This document shows, piece by piece, positions 41,792-51,059 of a DNA stretch of 64,000 nucleotides (positions within the stretch are counted from its first letter, which is position 1; each line of letters begins with the position of its first letter). The stretch comes from Lentibacter algarum. Its GTDB lineage: Bacteria > Pseudomonadota > Alphaproteobacteria > Rhodobacterales > Rhodobacteraceae. A program made the translations under genes and the position numbers. The stretch spans positions 62,001-126,000 of the forward strand of contig NZ_JAHKQI010000002.1 in the NCBI RefSeq assembly GCF_018860975.1, written 5' to 3'. The notes under the pieces were generated by a model that saw nothing but the letters and a program-made list of their open reading frames with translations, was not told the DNA's origin and did no database searches.

Positions 41792-42870
41792 AGATTGCGA
41801 CTTTCCTGCTGCCGCTTGTGTTTGCTATGCCCGCTATAGCCGTTGCCAGCGACGCCGATACAACCACGCCGCTGACCTCTCTAGCACCACGCCCGGTGCT
41901 TTCGGAAATCGTGAATGCGCAAAGTGGCGAGAGGACATATTTTGTCGGAACTGTTGTCGCACGCGCCGAGACAGATTTGGGGTTTCCGATGAACGGCACC
42001 ATTGCAGAGCGCCCTGCCGAGACAGGTGATCTGGTAAGTCGCGGTGATGTTCTTGCATTGGTTGACCCTGAAGACCTTGAGGCTGATGTGCGCGCCGCTG
42101 AAGCCGGTGTGTCTGTTACCACTGCGCAACTTCGTGCGGCCCGAGACAACGAGAACAGAGCCCGCGAGCTGTTGCAGCGCGGTGTCGACAGTGCGACCCG
42201 TCTTGAAGATGCGGCACGCGGGTTGACCTCGGCTGAAGCCCAGCTTGAGCAGGCGCTCGCGACTTTGCGGCGCGCTGAAGACATGCGCAGCCTTGCCACT
42301 TTGACTGCTCCCCAAGACGGGGTGATCACGCAGGTTTACCACGAGGCAGGAGCATCTCTTACGGCTGGCCAGCCTGTGGTGCGCCTTGCGGGCACATCAA
42401 ACCGAGAGATCATTATTGACATGAGCGAACATAGCGTTGCCGGCCTGAAAAACGGAACCGTTTTTGAAGCTACGCTTGCGGCCAACAACAGTGTCACTGC
42501 GCAAGCGACGCTGACGCGGATTGACCAAGTAGCGGCGAGCGCCACGCGCACACGCCGTGCCCATCTGACGATGGCTGCGCCTCCGGTCGGGTTTCGGTTG
42601 GGGGCGTTGGTGCGTGTCAGCCCTGCCGCAAATGCCGAGATCGGTGTTAGCCTGAACCGCAGCGCCATCGTTGATCCTGAAGGCACACCGGCTGTCTGGA
42701 TTGTAGACCGCAATACCAATGCTGTGCACCTCAAACCTGTCACGCTCGGCGGCACTTTCGGATCGCGTGTCCGGATAACGGACGGCGTCGGCGAGGGAGA
42801 TGAGGTCATCATCAAGGGCATCAATTCACTTGAGGATGGGCAGATCGTTGGCCCACGTGTGACGAAATGA
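41788..42870 (+). CDS. RND efflux periplasmic adaptor 2 (HlyD/AcrA-type)
   Basis: Second adaptor, 360 residues, with a cleavable-looking signal peptide (MKIATFLLPLVFAMPAIAVA). Core features are YFVGTVVARAETDLGFPM, the ISRGDVLALVDPEDLEADVRAAE-like lipoyl/helical hairpin region and SLATLTAPQDGVITQVYHEAG. It is clearly related to adaptor 1 but differs in length and in its hairpin. Pumps with two adjacent adaptors and one RND gene are common in Rhodobacterales. Whether the pump uses a mixed hexamer is unknown. Overlaps both neighbours (ATGA). Confidence 0.9.
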   Translation: MKIATFLLPLVFAMPAIAVASDADTTTPLTSLAPRPVLSEIVNAQSGERTYFVGTVVARAETDLGFPMNGTIAERPAETGDLVSRGDVLALVDPEDLEADVRAAEAGVSVTTAQLRAARDNENRARELLQRGVDSATRLEDAARGLTSAEAQLEQALATLRRAEDMRSLATLTAPQDGVITQVYHEAGASLTAGQPVVRLAGTSNREIIIDMSEHSVAGLKNGTVFEATLAANNSVTAQATLTRIDQVAASATRTRRAHLTMAAPPVGFRLGALVRVSPAANAEIGVSLNRSAIVDPEGTPAVWIVDRNTNAVHLKPVTLGGTFGSRVRITDGVGEGDEVIIKGINSLEDGQIVGPRVTK

Positions 42871-45800
42871 GCAAGTTCAACCTTTCAGACTGGGCCTTGA
42901 ACCACAGATCATTTGTCTGGTTTCTGATGATCATTTCGCTGGTTGCGGGGGTGATTTCCTATGTGAATATCGGCCGCGAGGAAGACCCTGACTTTTCGAT
43001 CAAGGTGATGATCATCGCGGGGGCTTTGCCGGGGGCCGATGTTCAGGAAACCCTGACGCAGGTGACTGACCGCATTGAAAAGAAGCTTGAAGACCTGCCG
43101 GAACTTGACTTCACCCGCTCTGTAACCCGACCGGGTGAAACCCTTGTTTATCTGGAGTTGCTGCCAACCACCAAGGCAAGCGAGTTGCCGCGTATCTGGC
43201 AAACTGTGCGCAACATGATGGGTGACATAAGAGGCGACTTTCCCGAGGAGTTCGCCGGTTTTCAGTTCAACGATAATTTCGGCGATGTGTTCGGCAATTT
43301 ATATGCCTTTACCACAGACGGTTTTACGCCGCGTGAGGTGCGCGACTATGTCGAACGCACCCGTCGCGCCATACAGGCGCTAGACAGCGCTGGTAAGGTC
43401 GAGCTTTTTGGCGTCCGCGAAGAAGTTGTTTATCTGGAATTCGACACCGAGAAGCTGGGCGCGCTTGGCCTTAACCAGCAAGCGGTGGAGGCAACCCTTG
43501 CGGCGCAAAACGCGATTTTGCCCTCGGGTGTTATTGACGCGGGCGCCGAGCAAGTGCTTGTCCGCATTGGCGGGCAGTTCACCGATGCGAGCAGCCTTGA
43601 GGAAATTAACCTGCGGGTCGATGATCAGTTCTTCCGGCTCGCGGATGTTGCTGAAATCCGCCGTGGCTATGCCGATCCGCCATCGGAGTTGTTCCGCTAC
43701 AATGGCGAAGAGGCGATCGGCCTTGCTGTCGGGATGCGCAAAGGAGCGAATATCATCGAATTCGGAGCTGATCTTGAGCAGGTGATTTCACAGGCTCAGG
43801 CTGAATTGCCGATCGGTGTTGAAATTCACCAAGTTGCTGATCAGCCGCATGTTGTTGACGAGGCGGTGAACCACTTTTTGCAAGCCTTGCTAGAGGCCGT
43901 GCTGATCGTTCTTGCTGTCAGTTTCATTTCGCTGGGGCTGCGTGCGGGGCTGGTGGTGACGCTGACGATACCGCTGGTGCTGGCGATCACTTTTGTGGTG
44001 ATGGACTATGCCGGAGTGACATTGCAACGCATCTCGCTTGGCGCGCTCATTATCGCGCTGGGGCTGTTGGTTGACGACGCGATGATCGCGATCGAGACCA
44101 TGATCACGCGGCTGGAGAAGGGCGAGAGCCTGGCAAAGTCGGCGTCGTTTGCCTGGACTTCGATTGCCTTTCCGATGCTCAGCGGCACCTTGGTTACGGT
44201 TGCGGGTTTTATTCCGATTGGCCTGAACACTTCGGCGGCGGGCGAGTTCACGTTCTCGCTGTTCGTGGTGATCGCGGTGTCGCTTATTGTGTCGTGGATT
44301 GTGGCCGTGCTGTTTGCACCGTTGATCGGGGTGACGTTGTTGCCTGCAAAGATGAAACACCACGACGGCGAACCGGGGCGCGTTCGGCGCCGGTTTCACA
44401 ACATTTTGCGCGCGGCGATGCGTTATCGCTGGGTGACAATCGGCCTGACGGTTTTGATGTTCGGCGGGTCGATCTTCGGGATGCGATTTGTCGAGCAGCA
44501 ATTTTTCCCGGTCTCGGACCGGCATGAGCTGATGGTTGACGTGACGCTGCCCCAAAATGCCTCGATCGCGGCCACCCGCGCCGAGATGGACCGGCTGGAA
44601 GCGCATCTTGCTGACAATGAAAACGTGTTGTTCTGGTCGTCGTATGTGGGGCGTGGTGCGCCTCGGTTCCTGCTGGCGTCCGACGTTCCAACACCGGGTG
44701 TGAACACCGGACAGATCGTGATTCAAACGCCGACGATTGCCGCACGCGATGCCCTGCGAAGCGAACTTGATGCGATTGTCGCAAGCGACTTTCCCGGGGT
44801 TGATAACTTTGTGAAGCTGCTTGAGATCGGGCCGCCCGTTGGCCGCCCCGTGCAATACAGGTTGAGCGGGCCGGATATCGACACGCTGCGGGACCACGCG
44901 AGAGACCTCGCGGCTTTGGTTGCACAGGACAGCCGGCTGAAAGGCGTGGTGATGGACTGGAACGAGCCGGCCCGCGTTATCCGCGTCGAGATATTGCAAG
45001 ACAAGGCGCGCCAGCTTGGCATTTCACCACGCGACATCGCGGCGTCGCTGAACGCGATCTATGACGGGGTTACGATCACGCAGCTGCGCGATGCAGCCTA
45101 TCTGGTTGATATCCTCGGACGCGGTGATGAAACGGCGCGCCAGTCTGTTGAGGCACTGGCTGATTTGCAGTTGGGCGCCTCGGACGGAAAGGCTATTCCG
45201 CTACGGGCGGTTGCGACCTTTGGTTTTGACACCGAGCAACCGGTGATCCACCAGCGCAACCGTGCACCGACTATTACGGTGAAGGCGGCGATCGCGAGTG
45301 ACGACCAGCCAGCTACAGTTGTTGCTGATTTGCAGGAGAGCATCGACGCGTTCAACGCTGGTTTGCCGCTTGGGTATCATGCTGAAGTTGGTGGTGCCGT
45401 TGAGGCCAGCACTGACAGTCAGGGCCCGATTGCTGCGGTCGTGCCATTGATGCTTTTGATCATGCTGATGTTGATAATGGTCCAGATGCAGAGCTTTAGG
45501 CTGATGTTTGTGGTGCTGTGTGCCGCACCTCTGGGCTTGATCGGTGTGGTTGCTGCGCTTGTTCCGTCAGGTGCGCCATTGGGCTTTGTTGCGATCCTTG
45601 GAGTCTTGGCGTTGATCGGGATTTTGATCCGCAATTCTATCATTCTTGTGCATGAGATCGAAGTGCTGCGCGACAAGGGATACACGGCGTGGAACGCGGT
45701 GTTTGAGGCCAGTGATAGCCGTGCGCGCCCGATCTTGCTGACGGCGGCGGCGGCCAGTTTGGCTCTGGTTCCGATTTCGCGGCAGATATTCTGGGGGCCG

Positions 45801-45926
45801 ATGGCCTTTGCAATGATGGGCGGAATCATTGTTGGCACAGTTATCACGCTGATGTTTGTGCCGGCGCTTTATCTGGCGGTCTTCAATGTGAAGGAAGACG
45901 AGGATTCTGAGGCACAAGCAAGTTAG
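42867..45926 (+). CDS. RND efflux transporter (AcrB family)
   Basis: Inner-membrane proton-driven exporter of 1019 residues, hydrophobe/amphiphile efflux type. It has a first membrane helix at about residues 14-34, two large periplasmic loops and the rest of twelve helices. LLVDDAMIAIETM in helix 4 keeps the paired Asp residues of the proton relay, and the helix 10-12 block (LGVLALIGILIRNSIILV; FAMMGGIIVGTVITLMFVPALYL) is intact. The substrate is unknown. An outer-membrane TolC-like gene is not in the window. It follows adaptor 2 with an ATGA overlap. Confidence 0.94.
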   Translation: MSKFNLSDWALNHRSFVWFLMIISLVAGVISYVNIGREEDPDFSIKVMIIAGALPGADVQETLTQVTDRIEKKLEDLPELDFTRSVTRPGETLVYLELLPTTKASELPRIWQTVRNMMGDIRGDFPEEFAGFQFNDNFGDVFGNLYAFTTDGFTPREVRDYVERTRRAIQALDSAGKVELFGVREEVVYLEFDTEKLGALGLNQQAVEATLAAQNAILPSGVIDAGAEQVLVRIGGQFTDASSLEEINLRVDDQFFRLADVAEIRRGYADPPSELFRYNGEEAIGLAVGMRKGANIIEFGADLEQVISQAQAELPIGVEIHQVADQPHVVDEAVNHFLQALLEAVLIVLAVSFISLGLRAGLVVTLTIPLVLAITFVVMDYAGVTLQRISLGALIIALGLLVDDAMIAIETMITRLEKGESLAKSASFAWTSIAFPMLSGTLVTVAGFIPIGLNTSAAGEFTFSLFVVIAVSLIVSWIVAVLFAPLIGVTLLPAKMKHHDGEPGRVRRRFHNILRAAMRYRWVTIGLTVLMFGGSIFGMRFVEQQFFPVSDRHELMVDVTLPQNASIAATRAEMDRLEAHLADNENVLFWSSYVGRGAPRFLLASDVPTPGVNTGQIVIQTPTIAARDALRSELDAIVASDFPGVDNFVKLLEIGPPVGRPVQYRLSGPDIDTLRDHARDLAALVAQDSRLKGVVMDWNEPARVIRVEILQDKARQLGISPRDIAASLNAIYDGVTITQLRDAAYLVDILGRGDETARQSVEALADLQLGASDGKAIPLRAVATFGFDTEQPVIHQRNRAPTITVKAAIASDDQPATVVADLQESIDAFNAGLPLGYHAEVGGAVEASTDSQGPIAAVVPLMLLIMLMLIMVQMQSFRLMFVVLCAAPLGLIGVVAALVPSGAPLGFVAILGVLALIGILIRNSIILVHEIEVLRDKGYTAWNAVFEASDSRARPILLTAAAASLALVPISRQIFWGPMAFAMMGGIIVGTVITLMFVPALYLAVFNVKEDEDSEAQAS

Positions 45927-45986
45927 GGTATGCCAGCGGATCTGTAGTATGGCTTGTGTGTGGCTTGGCATAGGTTACACAAAGGT

Positions 45987-47054
45987 ATGACGCGAGATTA
46001 TTCACAGTTTTCCCTTGGAGAACCGGCAGAACCGGCGCCGCTGACGGTGTTGCAAAAACTTGGCTGGCAAGCGTTTTTTGCCCAGCAGACCGATGCCGAC
46101 ACGATGGAGAAGACGCCACCTGTTCGGGTGACGCAAGTGCACAGAAGTGCGCATCAGGTTGTTGGTGAGGGCATAGATAAACTCATTCCGCCGCGCCATG
46201 ACGCCACTGTCGGTGACTGGTTGTTGCTTGATCAGGACGATCTGGCCGCCAGTGTTGTGCTTGAGCGCAAGAGCCTGATCAAGCGCCGTGCTCCGGGGCG
46301 TGTGCGGGCCGTGCAGATGATCGGGGCGAACCTTGATACGACATTTATCGTCACCTCCTGCAACGACGATTTTAACATTGCGCGGCTTGAGCGTTACATC
46401 GCCCTGGCTTTTGAGGACAAGACCGATCCGGTGATTTTGCTGACCAAGGCCGACTTGTGCGATGATGTTGAAAGCTATGTTGAACAGGCGCGTGCGATCT
46501 CGGATATGGTGCCGGTGGTGACGATTGATGCGCGCGGTGACGAGCCCAAAAGCAAGCTTGCCGAGTGGTGCAAGCCGGGCAAGACTGTTGCCTTTCTTGG
46601 CTCGTCGGGTGTTGGCAAGTCAACGCTGACCAACGCACTGGGAGGCGGGCTTGATATCGACACGCAGGCGATACGCGAAAGCGATGCGCGCGGACGGCAC
46701 ACCACAACGACACGGCAGCTGCACATCATGGAAGCGGGCTTTTGTGTGCTCGACACGCCCGGCATGCGAGAGCTTCAGCTGACGGATGTTGCGAGCGGGC
46801 TGAGTGATGTGTTTGCTGACTTGCAGGAGCTGAGCACTCAGTGCCGCTTTCGCGATTGCGCCCATGAGAGCGAACCGGGCTGTGCTGTGAAAACGGCGCT
46901 AGAAGCCGGAGACGTAGATGCTGCGCGCATCGCCCGTTGGAAAAAGCTTGTCGCGGAGGACAGCTTTAACTCGGAAAGCCTGAGTGCGCGCAAGGCTAAG
47001 GACAAGAGCCTTGGGCGCGTCATTAAGCAGGTGAAAAAGCACGGTAAGAAGTGA
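45987..47054 (+). CDS. rsgA: Small ribosomal subunit biogenesis GTPase
   Basis: RsgA (YjeQ), 355 residues, a circularly permuted GTPase that checks late 30S maturation. After an OB-fold N-terminal part, motifs appear in permuted order: G4 LLTKADLC, G1 GSSGVGKSTLTNAL, G2-like RHTTTTRQL and G3 DTPGMRELQ. The C-terminal zinc knuckle reads CRFRDCAHESEPGCAV. AAAGG precedes ATG 45987; upstream in-frame codons lack a site. The gene is 60 bases after the RND pump and convergent with the YbjN gene, with only two bases between stop codons. Confidence 0.95.
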   Translation: MTRDYSQFSLGEPAEPAPLTVLQKLGWQAFFAQQTDADTMEKTPPVRVTQVHRSAHQVVGEGIDKLIPPRHDATVGDWLLLDQDDLAASVVLERKSLIKRRAPGRVRAVQMIGANLDTTFIVTSCNDDFNIARLERYIALAFEDKTDPVILLTKADLCDDVESYVEQARAISDMVPVVTIDARGDEPKSKLAEWCKPGKTVAFLGSSGVGKSTLTNALGGGLDIDTQAIRESDARGRHTTTTRQLHIMEAGFCVLDTPGMRELQLTDVASGLSDVFADLQELSTQCRFRDCAHESEPGCAVKTALEAGDVDAARIARWKKLVAEDSFNSESLSARKAKDKSLGRVIKQVKKHGKK

Positions 47055-47056
47055 GC

Positions 47057-47518
47057 TTACTTGCCTGTGCGGAAGTCGTTGAATGAGTCGAGCACGACTT
47101 GCCAGTAGTCAAACGTGTCCATGAAGTTTTTGTCGGTAACGCCATAGTCCAGATTGACGTCCATTTGGATGAACGGGTTGTTGTCATCGTTGACGTAGAC
47201 TTTGCCAAACCGCTTTTTGCGGTTCCACTCGTTCACTTTCGCGAGGGTCATGCCGTCTTTCATCTCGAAGCCCGCGGAAAACTGGATCGAGTTGCAGCCT
47301 CTTGAGCTTTTGCAGCCGTAAAACCAGATCGAGAAGTTCACACCTTCTGCGGCACTGCGAATGCGTGGGGCGCCATCGTTGGAAGTCTCCATTTGGGCAC
47401 GATACCCCGCGTCGCCTATCAGTTTGGCGATATACTGTGGGCTAGAGCCTGTTATCTCGGCAAATGCTGGAGTGCTGAAAGCCAGACTCGCGGTTAGAAA
47501 ATAGATAAAGTGGCGCAT
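47057..47518 (-). CDS. YbjN-domain exported protein
   Basis: A 153-residue protein with a signal peptide (MRHFIYFLTASLAFSTPAFA, mature EITGSS). The rest fits the YbjN sensory-transduction-like fold: IAKLIGDAGYRAQME, FSIWFYGCKSSRGCNSIQFSAGF with two cysteines, NEWNRKKRFGKVYVND and PFIQMDVNLDYGV. Its function is not known. AAGGA lies at the right distance before ATG 47518; upstream in-frame starts at 47536 and 47587 are less likely. It appears monocistronic. Confidence 0.85.
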   Translation of the reverse strand: MRHFIYFLTASLAFSTPAFAEITGSSPQYIAKLIGDAGYRAQMETSNDGAPRIRSAAEGVNFSIWFYGCKSSRGCNSIQFSAGFEMKDGMTLAKVNEWNRKKRFGKVYVNDDNNPFIQMDVNLDYGVTDKNFMDTFDYWQVVLDSFNDFRTGK

Positions 47519-47602
47519 TAAGTAGTTCCTTTTCATCAAATGTTCGGCCCCCCTAACGAAAGGAATGAGGCTTGAATTGTCAAGCATTCTGCTGAGGAGA
47601 TA

Positions 47603-48736
47603 TCACCGCGGCGAAGGGTTGCTGCCTTTGTTATAGGCCTTCCAGTCGGTTATTTCGGGGTAATACATCTCGCGCCATTTGCGCACGCGCGGGTTCATCC
47701 TTGCGCGCCAGAGCGGGGGAATAGAGGCGAGCATTGTCATCACCGGGTAGCCGTAGGGCAGTTGCGGTGCTTCGGCTTGCGAGTAGTTTTGCAACAACGG
47801 ATAGCGGCGATCAGGCTTGTAGTGATGGTCGGAGTGACGTTGCAGGTTGATCAACAGCCAGTTTGACGCTTTATGCGCGGCGTTCCAGCTATGATGCGGT
47901 TGAACGTGTTCATATTTGCCATCACCTAGGTGCTTGCGGGTCAGGCCGTAGTGCTCGACGTAGTTGACCAGCTCAAGCTGCCATATCGCCACGAAGGCTT
48001 GCAGGATAAAGAGGCCAAGGCCAGCCCAGCCAGACAGCAGAACGGCGAGCAAGAGCATGACGCCTTGCAAGGCCCAGTAGCGGAAGAAAGGGTTTGAGGT
48101 GTCTGTCCACTCGGCGTCTTTGCGCGCCAACATGGCTTTTTCGGCGGCGAAGGCCGAGTGCCATGACTGCTTGAGAACGCGTGGGAAAAAGCGGTGAAAC
48201 CCCTCGTTGTAGCGCGCTGTGACGGCGTCGCGGGGCGTGCCGACGTAGCGGTGATGCACCAGCATATGCTCGCTGCGGAAGTGCGAATAGAGCACCATCG
48301 CCAGCAGGATATCACCGAGCCAGCGCTCGAATTTGTTCTTTTGGTGCATGAGTTCGTGAGAGTAGTTGATGCCAACCGTGCCGGTGATAACCCCGACGCC
48401 AAAGAACAGTACGATGCTTTCGAGGGTGCCGAGGTGTTCGGCGCGGGGCACGTAGTAGATAAGCCCGAAGAGCATGAGAAACTGAAGCGGAGCCCAGAGC
48501 TTTGTGACCAAGGCGTAGGTTTGCAGATGCTCGTCGCCGATCTCGGGATCGGCGTTCTCGGTGTTTAGCCCGAGCACAGCGTCGAGGCCGGAGAAGAGAT
48601 ACCATGTGGCGATTGGCAAGAGGATAACTGTCCAGCCGCCGTTAAGCGCACCGACCCAAGCGAGGGGGATGAGCAGGAGCGACAGGAAGAAGGGCAATAC
48701 GCGGCTTAGGTTTGAAACTTGATCAGCGTTTAGCAT
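47603..48736 (-). CDS. alkB: AlkB-type alkane 1-monooxygenase / fatty-acid desaturase family
   Basis: Integral-membrane diiron enzyme of 377 residues. The conserved histidine boxes of AlkB are all visible: NYSHELMHQKNK, SEHMLVHHRYVGTP, NYVEHYGLTRK and LQRHSDHHYKPD, along with about six membrane helices. AlkB oxidises the end of medium-chain alkanes using rubredoxin-supplied electrons. No rubredoxin, rubredoxin reductase or alkane regulator is nearby, so the natural substrate and electron donor are uncertain. It starts on the minus strand at ATG 48736, followed downstream by a gap before the YbjN gene; mutY lies just upstream. Confidence 0.93.
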   Translation of the reverse strand: MLNADQVSNLSRVLPFFLSLLLIPLAWVGALNGGWTVILLPIATWYLFSGLDAVLGLNTENADPEIGDEHLQTYALVTKLWAPLQFLMLFGLIYYVPRAEHLGTLESIVLFFGVGVITGTVGINYSHELMHQKNKFERWLGDILLAMVLYSHFRSEHMLVHHRYVGTPRDAVTARYNEGFHRFFPRVLKQSWHSAFAAEKAMLARKDAEWTDTSNPFFRYWALQGVMLLLAVLLSGWAGLGLFILQAFVAIWQLELVNYVEHYGLTRKHLGDGKYEHVQPHHSWNAAHKASNWLLINLQRHSDHHYKPDRRYPLLQNYSQAEAPQLPYGYPVMTMLASIPPLWRARMNPRVRKWREMYYPEITDWKAYNKGSNPSPR

Positions 48737-48749
48737 AGTGTCCTCTTAC

Positions 48750-49805
48750 TCATTTAGGTTCGTCGAAGGCGCTTTGAGCGAGATCAAACGCCTTGCGCAT
48801 GACTGTCGGAAGCGACGACGGCTTGAAGCTGTGCCTGTCGATAAACTCGCACCCTTGAGCGCGCGCCTCAAGGGGAAGATGCGCTATCTGGACATCAAGA
48901 CGCAGATGAAAATGCGTGAAAGTGTGGCGGGCTTCTTCAGGAAGCAGTTGCCAGTTTGCTTTTAGTGGCGGTTGGGCGATACGCTCCTCGCCCCAAGGCG
49001 CACCGGGCCAGCCGAGCATGCCGCCGAGCAGGCCCTTGTCTGGCCGACGCTCTAGCAGCCAAGCGCCGTCAGCACGCTTGGCGATGTAGGCGATGCCGAG
49101 GCGGGTTGGCTTGGGCGCTTTGGGCTTTTTGCGTGGCAGGGTGTCGGCGATGCCTTGCTCGCGGGCCAGACAAGCGGTGCTCCAAGGGCAGAGACCGCAT
49201 GTTGGCGAACGCGGCGTGCAGACGGTTGCGCCGAGATCCATCACCGCTTGCGCGTAGTCACCGGCGCGATGATTTGGCGTTAACCTGGCAGCAAGCGCTC
49301 GCAGGCTTTCTTTTGAATCGGGCAGTGGCTCAAGCACCGCATAGAGCCGCGACATGACGCGCTCGACGTTGCCATCAAGCACGGTTTCGGGGTGATCATA
49401 GGCGATCGCCGAAATTGCTGCCGAGGTGTAGGGGCCGATACCGGGGAGCTTTTGCAAGCCATCCCGGGTGTCGGGAAAGCTGCCCAGCTCTGTAACTTCA
49501 CGCGCACATTTTAGCAGGTTGCGGGCGCGGGCGTAGTAACCAAGGCCTGCCCACTCGGCCATAACGTCTTCGTCGCGTGCTGCTGCCAAGGCCTCGACTG
49601 TTGGCCAGAGCAGCATAAACCGCGTGAAGTAGGCTTTTACGGCGGCGACAGTTGTTTGCTGCAACATGACCTCGGACAGCCAGACTGCGTAGGGGTCAGG
49701 CTGTCTGCCAGCGCGGCGATCAGCGGGGCTTGTGCGCCAAGGCAGCCTGCGCGCATGAGCGTCATACCAAGCGAGCAAGTCGGATGAGGTGGCATTCTCA
49801 CGCAT
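48750..49805 (-). CDS. mutY: A/G-specific adenine glycosylase
   Basis: MutY, 351 residues, removes adenine mispaired with 8-oxoguanine. The helix-hairpin-helix with LPGIGPYTSAAISAIAYD is visible, with VLDGNVERVMSRL following (catalytic Asp). The EVMLQQTTVAAVKAYF segment carries the catalytic Glu. The 4Fe-4S cluster is C-x6-C-x2-C-x5-C (CTPRSPTCGLCPWSTAC). The C-terminal NUDIX-like domain for 8-oxoG reads LLERRPDKGLLGGMLGWPG. The start ATG is 49805. The divergent DUF721 gene begins 54 bases away. mutY, DUF721 and a DsbA-like gene are a usual set in Rhodobacterales. Confidence 0.97.
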   Translation of the reverse strand: MRENATSSDLLAWYDAHARRLPWRTSPADRRAGRQPDPYAVWLSEVMLQQTTVAAVKAYFTRFMLLWPTVEALAAARDEDVMAEWAGLGYYARARNLLKCAREVTELGSFPDTRDGLQKLPGIGPYTSAAISAIAYDHPETVLDGNVERVMSRLYAVLEPLPDSKESLRALAARLTPNHRAGDYAQAVMDLGATVCTPRSPTCGLCPWSTACLAREQGIADTLPRKKPKAPKPTRLGIAYIAKRADGAWLLERRPDKGLLGGMLGWPGAPWGEERIAQPPLKANWQLLPEEARHTFTHFHLRLDVQIAHLPLEARAQGCEFIDRHSFKPSSLPTVMRKAFDLAQSAFDEPK

Positions 49806-49859
49806 TGTTTATACCTTGTTCACTTTCTCACCTGTGCAACGACGCACAGCAGGGCTAAC

Positions 49860-50384
49860 ATGTGCGCGATGAACAAAGCTACCAACAAACGAGGCCGCGG
49901 CTTCAAGCGCGCTGTGACGCTGATGAACGGGCAGATCAAATCTGTTTCGCAACAGCGCGGCTTTGCTGTGTCGCGGCTGTTGACTCATTGGGAGGAGATC
50001 GCGGGCAGTGATATTGCCGCGATCAGCCGCCCTGTTGAGGTGAACTATGGCAAAGGTGCGCTGGGAGCGACACTTTGCTTGCTGACCACCGGCTCAAATG
50101 CGCCGCTGCTTGAGATGCAAAAGGTGAAGCTGCGCGAGAAAGTAAACGCGACCTACGGTTACAACGCGATTTCCCGCATTCGCATAACTCAGACGCACGC
50201 ACGCGGCTTTGCCGAGGGGCAAGTTGACTTTGTGCACCGCAAGGGCGCTGCTGCTGTGAAGGCGGTTGACCCGGAAATTGCGCGTGAAGTGAACGAACAT
50301 GCAGCGCAGGTTGGCGATGACGGCCTACGAGAAGCGCTTGCGGCCCTTGGCCAAAACGTCTTATCCAAACACAAACGAAAATAA
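49860..50384 (+). CDS. DUF721 (DciA-like) protein
   Basis: A 174-residue DUF721 protein. DciA, from the same family, loads or helps the DnaB helicase in bacteria lacking DnaC; whether this member does so is inferred from family only. Visible features are SQQRGFAVSRLLTHWEEIAG (the conserved W-x-x-I/V-x-G element) and a central KGALGATLCLLTTGSNAPLL, then a basic C-terminal end KHKRK. ATG 49860 has AGGG five bases upstream; ATG 49869 is a close alternative. It is followed by a DsbA-like gene 12 bases downstream. Confidence 0.88.
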   Translation: MCAMNKATNKRGRGFKRAVTLMNGQIKSVSQQRGFAVSRLLTHWEEIAGSDIAAISRPVEVNYGKGALGATLCLLTTGSNAPLLEMQKVKLREKVNATYGYNAISRIRITQTHARGFAEGQVDFVHRKGAAAVKAVDPEIAREVNEHAAQVGDDGLREALAALGQNVLSKHKRK

Positions 50385-50396
50385 GAGAGTATCTTC

Positions 50397-51056
50397 ATGA
50401 ACCGGAATTCTATCATAGCCTTGATCGTGCTTGTCGCGGCACTTGGCATCGGCGCTTACATGTATTTGGGCGCAGGCGAAGAGGCTGCGCAAGGCGCACC
50501 CTCCGAAGAAACATCTGCCGCGGCCCTGTTAGATGTTCCTGAAATGACGCTCGGTGACGCGGATGCACCAGTGAAAGTGATTGAGTATGCCTCTTTCACC
50601 TGCCCACATTGCGGGGCCTTTCACGAGGACAGTTTTGACAAGCTCAAGGCTGACTACATCGACACAGGGAAAGTGCAGTTCACTTTCAGGGAAGTCTATT
50701 TTGATCGCTTTGGTCTCTGGGCATCTATGATCGCGCGGTGCGGCGGCGAAGAAAAGTTTTACGGCCTCACCGGTTTGATCATGAAAGGCCAGCAAGACTG
50801 GCTTGGTGACGGTGATCCGAACAATATCTCGGCTGCTTTGCGCAAGATCGCGCTCGTTGCGGGCCTGACTGAAGAACAAACGGATGCGTGCCTCAATGAT
50901 GATCTTCAAGCGCAGTCCCTTCTTTTCTGGTTTCAAGAAAACGCAGATGTGCATGCTATCCGGTCAACGCCGAGCTTTGTTGTTGGTGACGAGCTGATTG
51001 CCGGAAACAACTACGCCAAAGTCAAAGCTGCGATTGACGCCCAACTGGGCGAGTAA
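50397..51056 (+). CDS. DsbA-family thiol-disulfide oxidoreductase
   Basis: A 219-residue protein with one N-terminal membrane anchor (IIALIVLVAALGIGAYMYL) and a periplasmic thioredoxin-fold domain. The active site CPHC is in ASFTCPHCGAFHED (residues about 68-71), and the cis-Pro loop reads RSTPSFVVGD. It most likely oxidises or isomerises disulfides in secreted proteins. It lacks a partner DsbB in the window. It is close after the DUF721 gene and 3 bases before a CoA-transferase gene, so all three may be one transcript. Confidence 0.92.
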   Translation: MNRNSIIALIVLVAALGIGAYMYLGAGEEAAQGAPSEETSAAALLDVPEMTLGDADAPVKVIEYASFTCPHCGAFHEDSFDKLKADYIDTGKVQFTFREVYFDRFGLWASMIARCGGEEKFYGLTGLIMKGQQDWLGDGDPNNISAALRKIALVAGLTEEQTDACLNDDLQAQSLLFWFQENADVHAIRSTPSFVVGDELIAGNNYAKVKAAIDAQLGE

Positions 51057-51059
51057 TCC

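Noticed and set aside
43890-44999. 369-codon open frame on the minus strand inside the RND transporter gene
   Set aside because: It is fully antisense to a well-conserved RND gene; its product is Arg/His/Pro-rich low-quality sequence with no ribosome-binding site or family resemblance.
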